Of a stretch of 64,000 nt of DNA, positions 13,901-26,700 are shown piece after piece (within the stretch, counting starts at the first letter, position 1; each line of letters opens with the position of its first letter). The position numbers and the translations under genes are program-made. Location of the stretch: contig OZ035998.1 of assembly GCA_964035015.1 (NCBI GenBank), forward strand, positions 52,815,647 through 52,879,646, given 5' to 3'. Below the pieces are notes generated by a model, which had not been told where the DNA came from, ran no database searches, and saw only the letters and a program-made list of their open reading frames with translations. This stretch comes from Corallium rubrum. Lineage: Eukaryota; Cnidaria; Anthozoa; Scleralcyonacea; Coralliidae.

Positions 13901-16900
13901 AAAACCATGCCAAGTTAACTTCAAAACAACAAGATGCAATTTATAATGTTACAGTTGGCCAAGCAGAAAATTCTCAATGGTTTGACCAAAGGAAAGGAAG
14001 AATCACTGCCAGTGTGATGCAAAGAGTTTACACGAGAAGTCAGACCTTGCAACGCTCACCAGAAAGTGATCACATCCCTCTTGTTTCCTCGCTGATGGGA
14101 TACAAGAAAATGCCTCAAACAGTAGCATTGAAACATGGCAGATCAATGGAACCTCATGCCATTAAGAAGTACTTGCAGATTGCAAAAAAAACTCATAAAA
14201 AACTAAAAAGTCAGGCACCAGGACTTTTAGTTTATCCAGAGTACCCATACATTGCTGCATCGGCTGATTTAGACATCACATGTGTATGCTGTGGTGCAGG
14301 ACATGTTGAAATAAAATGCCCTTATTCAGTAAAGGACACATCTCCAACAGCAGAAAATCTTTCTTACCTGGAGAGAGAAGGGGACACGGTTGTCTTAAAA
14401 AAGAACACAAACTACTACTTTCAAGTTCAAGGGCAAATGGCAGTAAGTAAGAGAGCGTACACTGATTTTTTTGTGTTCACATTGCATGGCTATGTTCTCT
14501 TCAGAATAAATTTTGACCAGGATCACTGGGAAATGGTTTTCCCAAAATTAGCTTGGTTTTGGGAGCACTATCTCGGGAAGGAAGTTCTCACAAGGGACAT
14601 TGCTTCACAATTAACAGCAACAACTTCCCCAGAATATATGGATAAAGAAAACAAGGCTCCATTGACACCAGTTGTCAAATTGGCTATTCCTGGAAGTTCC
14701 AGAAAATCAGCTACACGTAATGGAATGAAAAGGAAAAAAAAGACAAAGAACCCAGTTTATTTTTGTGGACTATGTAGCAAGCAATTAAGCGAAGAGCCAC
14801 AAGTATATGAAGATGAAAGCATTGGATGTGATTCTTGTCCTTTATGGTTTCATAAAGTCTGTGTCCATATTAAGGATAAAGAACTCCTCCCAAAGAAATG
14901 GTACTGTAAACAATGTTCTACTGTTGCAAAGCATTGAAAATACAACACATGAATTTTATCTGTTACTGTAATACAGTATATCATTAATTTTATTAACAAA
15001 CGTTAGACAATTTTAAAGCAACACACGTAAAACAATCTGCATGTATTCATTTAAATACTTTGGTAAGACTTTTAATACATCTCTAGAAATTGCCTGCTTC
15101 TCACTAGGCTGGGAATTTATTGTATAGATGTAATTAATAAAATAGGTTACAGTCGGACAGGATGTTCGTTACTGCACAACTTTGCAATATTGACTGCAAC
15201 ATTGCAATGTTGATCATCAGCAAGTTGTTGAAAAGTCACATTTCAAACAAGAAATTTGCAACTTTGCGCTGTAACGAACACCCTGTTTGACTGCAATAAT
15301 AAGTGAATTTGTATATAATTATTGTAAATGAACTATAACAATCAATAGGTTACTGTAATTAAGGGGTTTGTAAATAATTATCGTAAAGGTTTTATATTAC
15401 AATCAAGGGGCCAGTTAAACATATATTAATTAATTGTACAATTTAGGGACTGGTGTTCGAAAGCTATCTTAATCTTGGATTAGTGAAAAATTATAGAACA
15501 GAATTTTTAGCTCCCACTTACAAAAATTCCACTTTGTCTTCATAAACTTCCTATTAATTAATAAAGGTTTTATCAAGACATGTGAAAATTGAACTAAAAC
15601 AGTTGGTCTAAATATAACAAAACAAACAACAGATTAAATTTTAATCCAGGATTAGTGTTAATCAACTTTTGAACAACCAGTTCAAATTTATTTACAAGAG
15701 TTTTTCTGAATGCATGTGTCCTGCAGTATATATGCCCACACTCTCATTTTGGGCAATTCAGGCAATAATAGGTTTTTTCATGTTTTGCAATGCAGAACAT
15801 ATAATTAGCAAGTCATCGACTTGAGGAATTAAAGTTATTGGTAATTCCTGCTGCAGAATTTTGAATGTTTTTATCCTTCTTATAACCTGCTCAACAATAA
15901 TCCTGAGGTTTGCAATTTTTTTGGTTTTATTTACCTCAGCACTTGTCATCTGGGAGGTTCCCCTTTTTCCAGGAGGCATGTATGGGGTGATGCAACGGGT
16001 AGCACATTCCTGGTCCAGCATGAACCCCTTGTCAAACATTATTGTAGAATACCTAGGTACTTTATCTAGATATCCAGAATCAACAGTTATCTGTTTGTCT
16101 GTTGTTCTGCCAGTGTATGCTTTTGAAATGAATGTCACCATGGAATTTGGGGCAACGGCAACAAGGAATTTCAAAGTGTTATGGTGCTTGTATGATGACC
16201 AAGTGGAGCTCTGAAGTTTCGGGTCTTTTGGTGTTTCAATAAACAGTTCAGATGCATCTATGATTGTGTGCAGTCCTTTTATCGACTTGAACCGTTCTGG
16301 CATTGTTGCAGAGATAACACTTTGTTCTGGTATGTAGATCATATTGCGCAAGGTGAGTGACATTGCTCGAACCCATGACGTAAATATCTGACCACAAAGA
16401 GAAGTTGAAATTGAAAATCTTCTTGCTAAGTCCATATGCAATAGACCTAAGCGTATCTTCATCAGTGCCAGTAAAAATTCATCTTTTCCTTGAAGGAGAC
16501 GGTTCGGTCCCCTCTTATTGCCATTTGCTTTCGGTGCAGGTTTTGGGGTGTTTCCTCTGGGGCGTCTTTGCACAAATGGTGAAATGAGTTCGTAGAGGGC
16601 GTTAAATGTTCCTTTATTACTGATTCCAGTGAAAAAGTTAACATTTTTATCATCTTTCAGCAAATGTTTATGCATAGGTTGCTTATGGCTGCAAGAGGCT
16701 ACTTGTCTTCTTAATGCCTTAACTCTGTTGGTCAAAATAGCTTTCTCTCTTTTCAATCGTATAATTTGAGAATGTAGCTTCATTGTTTCTTTGATAGCCA
16801 TACTCAAAAAGGAAATTATCACAACAACCAAAACAGTCAATGGAAACTCAAATGAATGGTTTTCATGCTGCTTTTCTGCTGCCACACTAGAAGTACCCGG

Positions 16901-19900
16901 GTTGTCGTTATCGAGTGAATCTGGGATTTCATCCGCTTCCATCGCTTCTGAGACAGAGGATTGTGGATTTGTAGGCATTAAAATTTGCTGCTCTTCTTCC
17001 CTTGGTGTTGGTGTGGTAAAAAGCAGTTTTCGCCGCTTTGGAGTTGGAGTAATGCGCTGAACTCTGTCACTGCTGTCATATCCAAGATGAAGGGTTGGAT
17101 AAGGGTTTTCTGCTGTGGGTTTCCCATCCACAAAATGCCTTGAGCAAACTCTGGAGTCTTTGGATGGTGACCATAATTTTTTATTGCTTGTGGGATTAAC
17201 TCTGTTGATCAGCTGTTTCCATTTCTGTCGTTCAGCAGGCTTTTTCTTGAAAGTTGGAAATGGGGTCAAGCTGAAAAACAGAAAACAAGCTCCAGTTTAA
17301 TTTAAAATATATATTTGAAACATCTTATCCACTGTAGTTAAACTTATCTACCAAAGACTAGTAACTATGTATTTTATAAGTGTAAACTGTTAACATGCCA
17401 GTGCCATTCAGTCTGTGTAGCATGGCATTGGTGGTCTTCATCAAGGCTTTAAAATAACGTAAAATGCAATGCTTTCACTCTCTTACCTGAACTCTGGCGG
17501 GCAGTCGCATTCATTGGAACATCTTCGTGTTTTATGAATATCACAATAACCTTCTTTCCATTTCTTGAGCCGATAACTCCATTGCCACAGTCACGACAAG
17601 CACAGTGATATGCCATGCAAACACTACGATTAACTGGCCAAAATAGGTAAAATTACCTGCTTTAATGCGCCAATTAAAGATCATTTGACGCTAATAGTCT
17701 TTACGTTTGTATGTCAAGACTCCTTTAGCGTTTCTATCCCAAAATATGGAAGGAAACCATGAATAAACTGAAGAACGATAGCGTTTCCCTATGCTCGCCT
17801 TTAGGTGACAGACTGACTTTACTCGAAATTTTTGTTGCTATAGAGGTTACTAAGGAGCCCGCGCTACCTAAGTACAACCGTGGAATCGTGTATTCTGCAG
17901 AACTTAGAGACAAAATAATGAAGCAAATTCCAAATGACCCACGAAAAACTAAACAGCTTGCTTCAAAGCTCCAGATTGCTGAAGGTGAAAGAACTGAAAT
18001 TTCCATAAATGTAAGAACTGATGATGGTTTGACAAATGGTGCTAGTAATATTGTTAAGTTAGTACAGTTACATCAACCTGGAAAACCTTCGGGTATAATA
18101 TGGGTAGAGTTTGATCAACAAGAAGTTGGTAAGAAAACAAGACATGAAAACAGGCAGCTTTATCGACAAAATAATATTCAAAGTACATGGACACCAATTA
18201 AACCAGTCACCACACAATTCGCTGTTGGTAGAAATAGAACGGCTCAAGTTGTCAGAAAGCAATTTCCACTGCGACTAGCTGCTGCTAAGACTGTACATAG
18301 ATCTCAAGGTGATACTCAAACTGAAATTGTTGTTAACCTTAACACTCGAAGAGCAATTCCGCACATACATTACGTTGCATTGAGCCGAGTAACTACGATT
18401 GAAGGACTGTATGTCACTGACCTTTGTGAAGACAAAATTTCTGTTGATCCTAAAGTTGTAAGCGAAATGGAAGAGTTGAGAACAGAAAGAAGCCTCCAGC
18501 TTTGTATCTCTCCATTGTATAAAATAAATGATTCAGTTTTGAAATTGTGTTATTTAAATGCGCGTTCACTCCATAAACACATTGAAGATGTTCGTAAAGA
18601 TTTTAATTATCTCTCTAGCGATATAGCAGTATTTACAGAGACAAGATTCAATCCGATAGAGCCAAATGAAATGTACACCATTGATGGTTTTGAGTTATTT
18701 TGTAACGACAGTCACTCTTGTGTAAATAATGGACGACCCTATTATGGTACAGCGGTATATAGCAGAGTGCCATTAGTTGCTGGTTATCCTTACAGCCACA
18801 ACATTAATTCTATAGAATTCACAATGATCAAAGTAACAAGTCATCCCAACCTGACAATCGTTGCCGTATATCGTTCACCAAAAGTTCCTATTAGTCAACT
18901 GTGTTCCGCATTGAGAGAAATTGTCCTTGAAGTTGCTGGTGAGGAAAGTGTAATAATTGGAGATTTCAATGTAAACTGGCTCAGTGAAACTGATAGAAGA
19001 CCTCTCTACAATGTGTTGGTAAGGGACAATAGCTATGTACAATTAATATCAGACTACACAACAGATAATAAAACTCTCATCGATCATATATTCTGTAAAA
19101 TCACTTCTCAAAATGTAAATTCAGGTATTTTAGAAACCTATTTTAGTGATCATAAAACAATTTGGGTATCATTCAAATGAAGAGCAGACAAATAATATTG
19201 CTATCTATATACAGTAATGTATTTAGAGATACAAATGCAAATAAAATATGTATTACAAATAAATTTTTTATAATGATCATTAATACTTCTAAACTGGCAT
19301 TTACAAGAAAAACTAAGAGCAGAATATTTTTAAAAGGAACACTTTAAAGTGCATAAAGTATTAATTATATAATACAGTATTAAAGATGCAATTGATCAAA
19401 CATGTTGTTTTGCAATTATCAAAAATTATGAATTTAATATTATGAATAAAAATGATTAATTTTTCAAAATAAACAAATAAGTGCTAAAAATTACATTGTG
19501 AATGTTCCCATGCAATATGGGAAAATGTTCCAAGGCAATATGGGAAAATGTTCCAAGGCAATATGGGAACAACTTCACCTGAAGTAATTTTATTACTTCA
19601 ACAGAAGCAGGGGCAACAGACCCACACCACAATTGGACATACTATATAGCAGGTAAGTTATTTTTTCTAATTTACTCTGATTACTTACATGTAACTGGTC
19701 TAGTCAGTTATTCAGTTATTATTTCCAACTGTCAATTAAAGGCTTTGCCTTTTATTTTTTTATAGAAATTGACCAGTGTACAATATATGGAATGTCCAGT
19801 TATGCAGTTCAAGTCTCAAATTGTCAACTGCCAAAAAAATGTTATTCCACTTACTGACAAAAGTATATGGTACTTCTTCCAAATTCTAAACCACATTTTC

Positions 19901-22900
19901 ACCATTTAAGTCCATTAAAGTCTGGCTACTCTAGCAGATGTTATGATGCAAAATCAGAATATTGCAACACTTTTACAAGAGACATTATTTCAAGACTTTT
20001 TCCCTTGATATTAATTCTTCAGCATTATAATGGTAAAGGATAAAGCATTGAGGATAAAGGACTGGGGGCTAATTATCTTTACTTACACTGCCGGTGGCTG
20101 AATTGCGAAGGATGCAGATCAACGTGGCCGTGTTGAGGCATATTAAAGGTGCTCCAAGCAGCCATTCTATGACACACTTCAGATCACGAATCACAGCGAA
20201 GATGTAGGTGTTGATATACATCATGTTTGGATATGGATAATCATAAAGAAACATTGTTTAATCACCATGATGTCACCACAATTTTCCTGTTATGGAACAT
20301 ATTGCAAGTTCCAAACTGAATACATGTACACCGAAAGATGCACATATCCTGATAAATATTTGATATACGATAACTGTACACCTTTTAATGGCTCAAGAAT
20401 GCAAAATTCTATGGCTGGTGGAAACTTTATTATCAACAAATATTCTCCATTAATTGTTATTTACTCTCAATCCAAAATATGAATTTTACAAGCTCACTTC
20501 ATGCAAACTGTTCAAGGTGTATATTACTAACAGTATATGATGCAAAGATTTGGATTCAGCCAGTAATGAATGAAATTGAAGAACATTATTGTAGCTAGTT
20601 ATTTACATGTATTGCTGTGGACCTAAATTTTGTGGTGTATGCTTTGCCTCTGTGTGTTTGAATTTTTTGAACACAAATGATAAATAACTAGGCCATGTTC
20701 AGCTAAAAGAACAAATTGATGGGTTTGACTATTCTAGTTCTCAAAATAATTAAGGTCCATATTTTACACCCATGTGTTGAAATGAACAATATAAGACACA
20801 TTTGTAAATTAAAAAAACTATCAATTGATTTGTGTCAGTATCTGTTTGCATTTCACTCATTTTCATGCTTTTCGTCTTTACAGCCAAACTGGGTGTTCGT
20901 TTCCACACGACCTTGTTCTGACTTTCAATAGAACTTCATATTGTGTGAAGTTCGATATTTAAAATGCGAATTTTTAGCAACTTGCCAAGGAGTCACTGTG
21001 TATCGTTAGCTAGTAAACATTGCAATGTTGCTGTCAATATTCCAAGGTCGCGCGGAAACGAATACCCGGTTTGGCTGTAATAGTCTCCTTTATATCTGTT
21101 TCTGTGTAAAAAGCGGTAGTCACATGTACGCTTTGCGTACCTATTTTTATTAATGTCGACTCTTCAGCAATTATGGGATATGGTTTAGTCGACAGCACTC
21201 AGCAGTGTTTCATTAGGATATCCAAACACCACACTGAGAAATTTCATTAAAAACATGGTTTTTTGAGCAAACTTCGAAGTATATTTTCTTTGAAGCTTTT
21301 CATGGTGGTGTACTTATAAAATTCTGACACAATTGTGGGTTTTCACCACGTATTTTATTTAATTCTTAAATAAAATAAAGAATTAAAATACATGATAAAA
21401 ATCCACAATTGTGACAGAATTTTATAAACTTTGAAGTGTTTGTACATATATCCTGATGAAACACTCTTCTGAGTGTTTGATATAGCATCTCAAACAAATC
21501 AGTTATTTTGAGAGGTGAAAGTTTGATTAATTTATGTAATTTCTTCCAATTATATGCAAACCATTGACATGGTATTGGTTTCCTTTTTGCAGTTTTCCTC
21601 ATGAATTACTAACAACTTTGAGATGTTGACATAATTTGTTGTTTTTTGTTAGTTGCTGCATGTCAGGTGAAGTGGAAGGGTTTAAGAGATACCTTCTCAG
21701 AGAAGGTAAGAAGCCAGAACCATCCATCTGGCTCAGGGTCAGTCAAAGGAATAAGGTGGAAATGGTTTAACAACATGGAGTTTATAAGAGAAACTATACT
21801 ACATAGAGCAACTTCAACCAACATTGGTAGCAGTAATATTGTAAATAATAGAGAAGAACTAAGACTGGCAGAGGAGGACATACCTGTACCTGTATACTCT
21901 GTGGATGCAGCTGAGAGTGATGTCAACATTGTACCAATATCAGCATCGCCAGTAAAAGTTACGCAAGAAAATGTGAAAGTGAAGAAGGAATTAAGCCCAA
22001 CAGTAAGAAAAAAATTCAAGGATTCACCAATCAAGAGAAAAGCAGGAGTTGACCGAAAGATTGATCTTGAAATTTTAAAGATGTTAAAGAGTGATGAAAA
22101 AAAAGACAGTGGAAATGTCGAAAACAACAGAGCTGAGGATGAGAATATTGCATATGGAAAATATATTGCAGCAACCTTAAGCAAGTTTGATGGGTATCAT
22201 AAATCACTGGCTAAGATGAAAATATCTCAAGTATTGTTTGAAGTGGAATCTGGGTTTGTACGTAATTGCCCACCTAGTGACCATCCAGTGGTGAGCACTT
22301 ATTCTGTTGATGGCTCTATTGATTTATTTGATTAACAATAGATAAAAAGCATGTTATGAACCCATTATTGTTGTATCCACTAACATGCTTCATCCTGTTA
22401 AGGTAGCTTCATGTTAGTTCACATTTTTATGTATTACATTTTTATGTATTACATTTTTATGTTTATGGAAATGTTAATTTCACATGTGTAAATTACATGC
22501 AACGTTTTTTATTGTAAAATTACTGAATAAGCTTATACAGTATTGGACCTATAGTTGATTCATGAAATGATAATTTGAGATGTCTCAACAAACATTTTTA
22601 TTCTTAAGTTACTGAACAAGTTAATACATGTTGTTTGAAGGTCGATTCATGTTATTTAATTTATTTTGTACATATATTACTCAATGTTATTAAAAGTCAA
22701 ATGTCACTTGTCTCCTGTGCTAGATATTTGATTTAACTGCCATGGAACTTCACCTTGGGGATTCCTGAAATATGCAGTTAAGTCATCTCGTATTGCAGAT
22801 GCATCTTTCCCAAAGAAGTTAGAACCTTGTCTCCCAACTGACCTCAAACCATTTTCATCTTCATCTGATATTCTCCAAGATCCTGGTACTAGATTACCAT

Positions 22901-23370
22901 CTCTTAACAAAAACAAAATAAAACAGAATTTTATCTCAGTAATTATCTAAATATATGTACTTAATTTACAATTAATATTTTAATAGTAATATTTTAACAT
23001 GATTTTAATATTACTTGCAGGATATTACATGAGGGAAGCTAGAAGAAATTCACTAGGGGGGGGGGGGGGGCTTCCATAAATGCAAGGAGAAAATTTAAAA
23101 ATAAAAACAGCTCCCCTCCCCACTAACCCCACTAATTAAATTAGGAATGCTCTCTAACCATCTGTCACACAGCATATTTTCACTAAAATATCTCTTTAGG
23201 GTGGCACATGTGGTTAGTGCATTGCTTCTCACCTAGGAGACTTAAGTTAAGCCTGGTTGGACGGGGTGCGCACCTGGATGGGTGACTGCCCGGTCTCATT
23301 CCCAAGCTGGCTTGAGACTCATGTGAGTAGCGTTGTTGGTTCTCTCCTGTGCTTTGAGGGTTTTTCTCTG

Positions 23371-23420
<50 letters not shown>

Positions 23421-23668
23421 AATCTACAGACACGTGTTTCGCTGTTCCACAGCTCATCAGTGTAGCTCGGTACAATCTGGATATGACATGGCAACTATTT
23501 ATACCAAAGCGGCTGTCAGTGACTACCGCTTGTGGGACAACAGCTGTCATGCGCACATCCAGAGAGCGTAAAGCGATATGGGGTGCTCAAACTACCACAA
23601 GGGTAGTGAGCTTTGCATTATTGCTAAAGGACACCCTAAATTATTTTGCTAAAATTGCTAAAGGACAT

Positions 23669-23738
<70 letters not shown>

Positions 23739-26700
23739 CCCACAATAATATTTAAGAAATTCTATTTAGCAAAATTACAACACTACTCCAATAATTTTGC
23801 TCACTTTACATTCAGTGCTTCTACTATATGGAAAAGATTTATAATTTTCTATTGACAACCAAGCCATAAAAATTACAAAAAAATAATAAATGGAAAAATC
23901 CTACCTGTCTTCTCTGTCCACATAACCTTGTGGTAAGTACATTCTGGAGCTTGCTGTGTTGTCTCTGTTCTGATATAATTAGAAAATTATGAAGGGCAAC
24001 TACAGCCATGGTAATCCTCTCTACTTTTTCTGGTTTTGCAATAATTTCTCTTCTCAATATTCTAAATCTTGATGCAGCAATACCGAAAGCATTCTCAACT
24101 ACCCTCCTAGCTCTCGATAGGCGATAGTTGAAAATTTGATGGTTTTCTGGCAGGAATCTACCAGGATATGGACGCATAATATTTTTCATCAAAGGAAATG
24201 CTTCATCACCCACAAGAAGAAAGGGAATGGTAGTTGATGTGCCAGTCAGGAAACGGGGTTCAGGAAACCCAAGTGAATTCGTCGGCATCCCAATGCCAAT
24301 TTCAGAACTCTGAAATACACCTCCATCACTGTGACGTCCATTGTCACCAACATCAACTAACGTGAAGCAATAATCAGCACTTACAACTGCAAGAAGAACG
24401 ATACTATGCCAGTGTTTGTAGTTGAAGTACAGACTTCCTGATCCTGGAGGCGCTTGTATTCTGATATGTTTACCATCAATGGCACCACAGCAATTAGGAA
24501 AATTCCATACTCTCTCGAACTCATTTGCTATCTTCATCCATTCGTGTGGTGAATTGGGAGCCTTTAAATACTTCATTTCCAACAGAGCTTTCCAAAGTGC
24601 AAGGCATGTCTCTGAAATAATTCTGTGTACTGTGGTCAGACCAATTCTGTAGCTAAACGAGAGACTTCGAGGAGAGTCTCCTGATGCTAAATAACGAATA
24701 GTCAATGCTAACCTTTCATCTGAACCAATACTATCACGGTTTTTGTTAGCCTTCTGAATGAATGGCCTCACAAGATTGTAAATAATCAAATTGGTTTGGT
24801 AACATCCTGAAATAAGTGAAATAACCTTCGTGATCTCCATCTCGTAATTCTTTTACCAATGTAAAAAACTCGCTCAATTGTGTTCGCTTCTGGAATATAG
24901 GTCTAACCCAAAAGCGCTTACGGTATTTTTGACGTTGTTTTCTTCGACTTTGCATGTACAATAAAAGAATCAATTTCCTTCTACTTAAACCCATGTTCAG
25001 TCGCCGGTCGCCATATTTGTTTGTTTTTGTTTGGGACTTTAAACCTCGCGCGTTATCGCAACGAGCTGCGTGTGGTGGAAATGGAGTGGCAACCGTGCGA
25101 GTACTCGCAGCGAGCTGCGAGTTGCTTCGTGCGAGGACTGGAAATCCGCCTCCCTTAGTACAAAAAAAGTATGAAAGATCATTCATTTTACTGTACGAAC
25201 ACTTCACGCCCGAGATGCAATGTATATACATGTTTTAATATTTATTCTTTATACTGTAGATATTGTCAAAACCTGCCAAAAGGCAAATTCCTTGTTTACA
25301 AATGTGAAAGATCAGTTTTCTCAACTTATAACAAAAATCCCAGCCGGTCAATACTACAGGTATGGTAACATATGTAGTGGGTTTTATATTAAAATAGTTA
25401 GATTATAAAATTTCTTGTCATTTCAGTTTAGCGTTAAGTTTCATTCAATTTTTTTAAAAAAATGTTTCCGTAGGATTAGAGCGATCATACATATAGTTTA
25501 CAAACAACCCTACTTGAAAAATCTTGAGTACGAATAATGCTGCTGACTTCAAATCAGGAAGGAAAGTATATTTAAAACGTGTTGTTTTGTTTCAGTTGGT
25601 TTTGATCGAACTCAATTTTATTCCCGGAACATATATAATAATATATCAATTATTCACTGATATTCACCGAGCTTGAGGCGAATAATTGTTTTAGTGTAAA
25701 TACACATTTTCGTACATTTGGGAATAACATTTTCTCTAAAATTGTTAATTTCTTCGTCTGTCGCATTGTCAAATTGACACGGCGTTATTAGCAGGAATCC
25801 CTCCAGCTTCTTATTGGCCGATAAAACTTAGCACTTCCGCATGACGTTTCTGGCGCGGTATAGCGTATTTATATATCTGGTAGCACAAATATATCACTCT
25901 CTGAGTACGGATTGATTCTAGACTGTAGTTATGTTGCAAATACTGTGACTCAGCTTCAGAAACAATTCCAAAGTTAGCAAAGATGTCAGTGCACACGAAC
26001 GCGCCATGTCAATAACGTTGAAAGAGCAGTCTCGGATTTGAAATCGGTATTAAAATATCGAAAAGAAAGATTCGCACTATTATACGACAACGTGTTTAAT
26101 TGCAACTTTTGGTTTATACCCACTCTTAATCTTTGCATGTTTGGCCAAGAGTGGCTTGGAGAATTTGTATGCGACTGGGCATAATTATAACTTAAACAGT
26201 TTAATGAAATTATGATACTTAACGCTTTAATCGCAGCATCGTGCTTCGATTATCTGACTCATTCTATTGCCACCAACGTGCACAGCAATCTCTTCAAAGA
26301 ATTAATCTTTAATTTTCATTCACAACAATGCGATACTTCCATTAGATATACAGTACTCCGATGTGCGAATAGCATTAACATCATTTTATTAAAATGTGTT
26401 ATTTGTCGGCTAAACTTCAGTCAAAGACATTTCAATTATTTTTGAATCCCAATAATTATATATTCAATTCATGTAGACGACAAATAATCACTTTGACAAC
26501 AGAAATGCTAAATTTATCGGCCAATCAGAAGCCGGAGGGATTCCTGCTAATAACGCCATGTACAAATTACTGGTGGCCATTTTGAATAAACGCTGTAGGT
26601 GATTATCGAGAATTAGTCCGAAGTAACACAACCAATCAACGCGCGTGATTTTCTATAATCACCTGTGTATTTATACTAACAGCAGATACCGCTGCAATAC

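Larger units (their letters stand above)
12457..17894. mobile_element. ISL2EU DNA transposon inserted in the Helitron helicase
   Basis: Both ends begin with AATACACGATTC(T/C)ACGGTT in inverted orientation, followed inward by a second inverted word, ATAGCAACAAAAATTTCG. The flanking dinucleotide CT is present on both sides (12455-12456 and 17895-17896), a 2-bp target duplication as known for this superfamily. It carries the characteristic gene pair: a YqaJ-type nuclease (+) and a THAP-DDE transposase (-), convergent. Removing the element plus one CT makes the helicase codons run continuously, which fixes both ends to the base. Confidence 0.9.
22704..24994 (-). pseudogene. PIF/Harbinger transposase, two single-base frameshifts
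   Basis: Exon 1 is 24994-23905 (start MGLSRRKL) and exon 2 is 22902-22704, which encodes DGNLVPGSWR and the C-terminus. The DDE_4 core is visible: CCGAIDGKHIRI (Asp), LLVGDEAFPLM (Asp) and RRVVENAFG (Glu). Two frame changes break it. One is near 24785, between FRMLPNQFDYL and NLVRPFIQ; the other is near 23963, between HNFLIISEQRQ and MYLPQGYVDRED. Each is explained by one extra base. With both discounted, the two exons join in frame through AG+A to 428 residues. The intron holds a SINE and TA repeats. It is either a dead transposase or carries base-calling errors; the MADF partner is intact. Confidence 0.85.
5313..25154. mobile_element. PIF/Harbinger element, 19.8 kb including nested insertions
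   Basis: Terminal inverted repeats of about 55 bp match at both ends (start AGGCGGATTTCC; right end reads the same on the other strand), each with the CTCGCAGC/GAGCTGCGAG palindromic stretch inside. Each end is bordered by TTA (5310-5312 and 25155-25157), the 3-bp TWA target duplication expected for PIF/Harbinger. The right terminus has three extra bases (GGG) missing on the left. The element encodes the expected pair: a MADF DNA-binding protein (+) and a DDE transposase (-), arranged convergently. About 15 kb of its length is younger material inserted in the MADF intron. Confidence 0.85.

Noticed and set aside
17759-17896. ATG at 17759 as the start of the second Helitron half
   Set aside because: The first 46 codons lie in the ISL2EU terminal region; homology to helicase starts at 17897.
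25171-25408. Frames overlapping the second translin exon
   Set aside because: They are in other frames or read through the splice donor; the translin frame explains the conservation.
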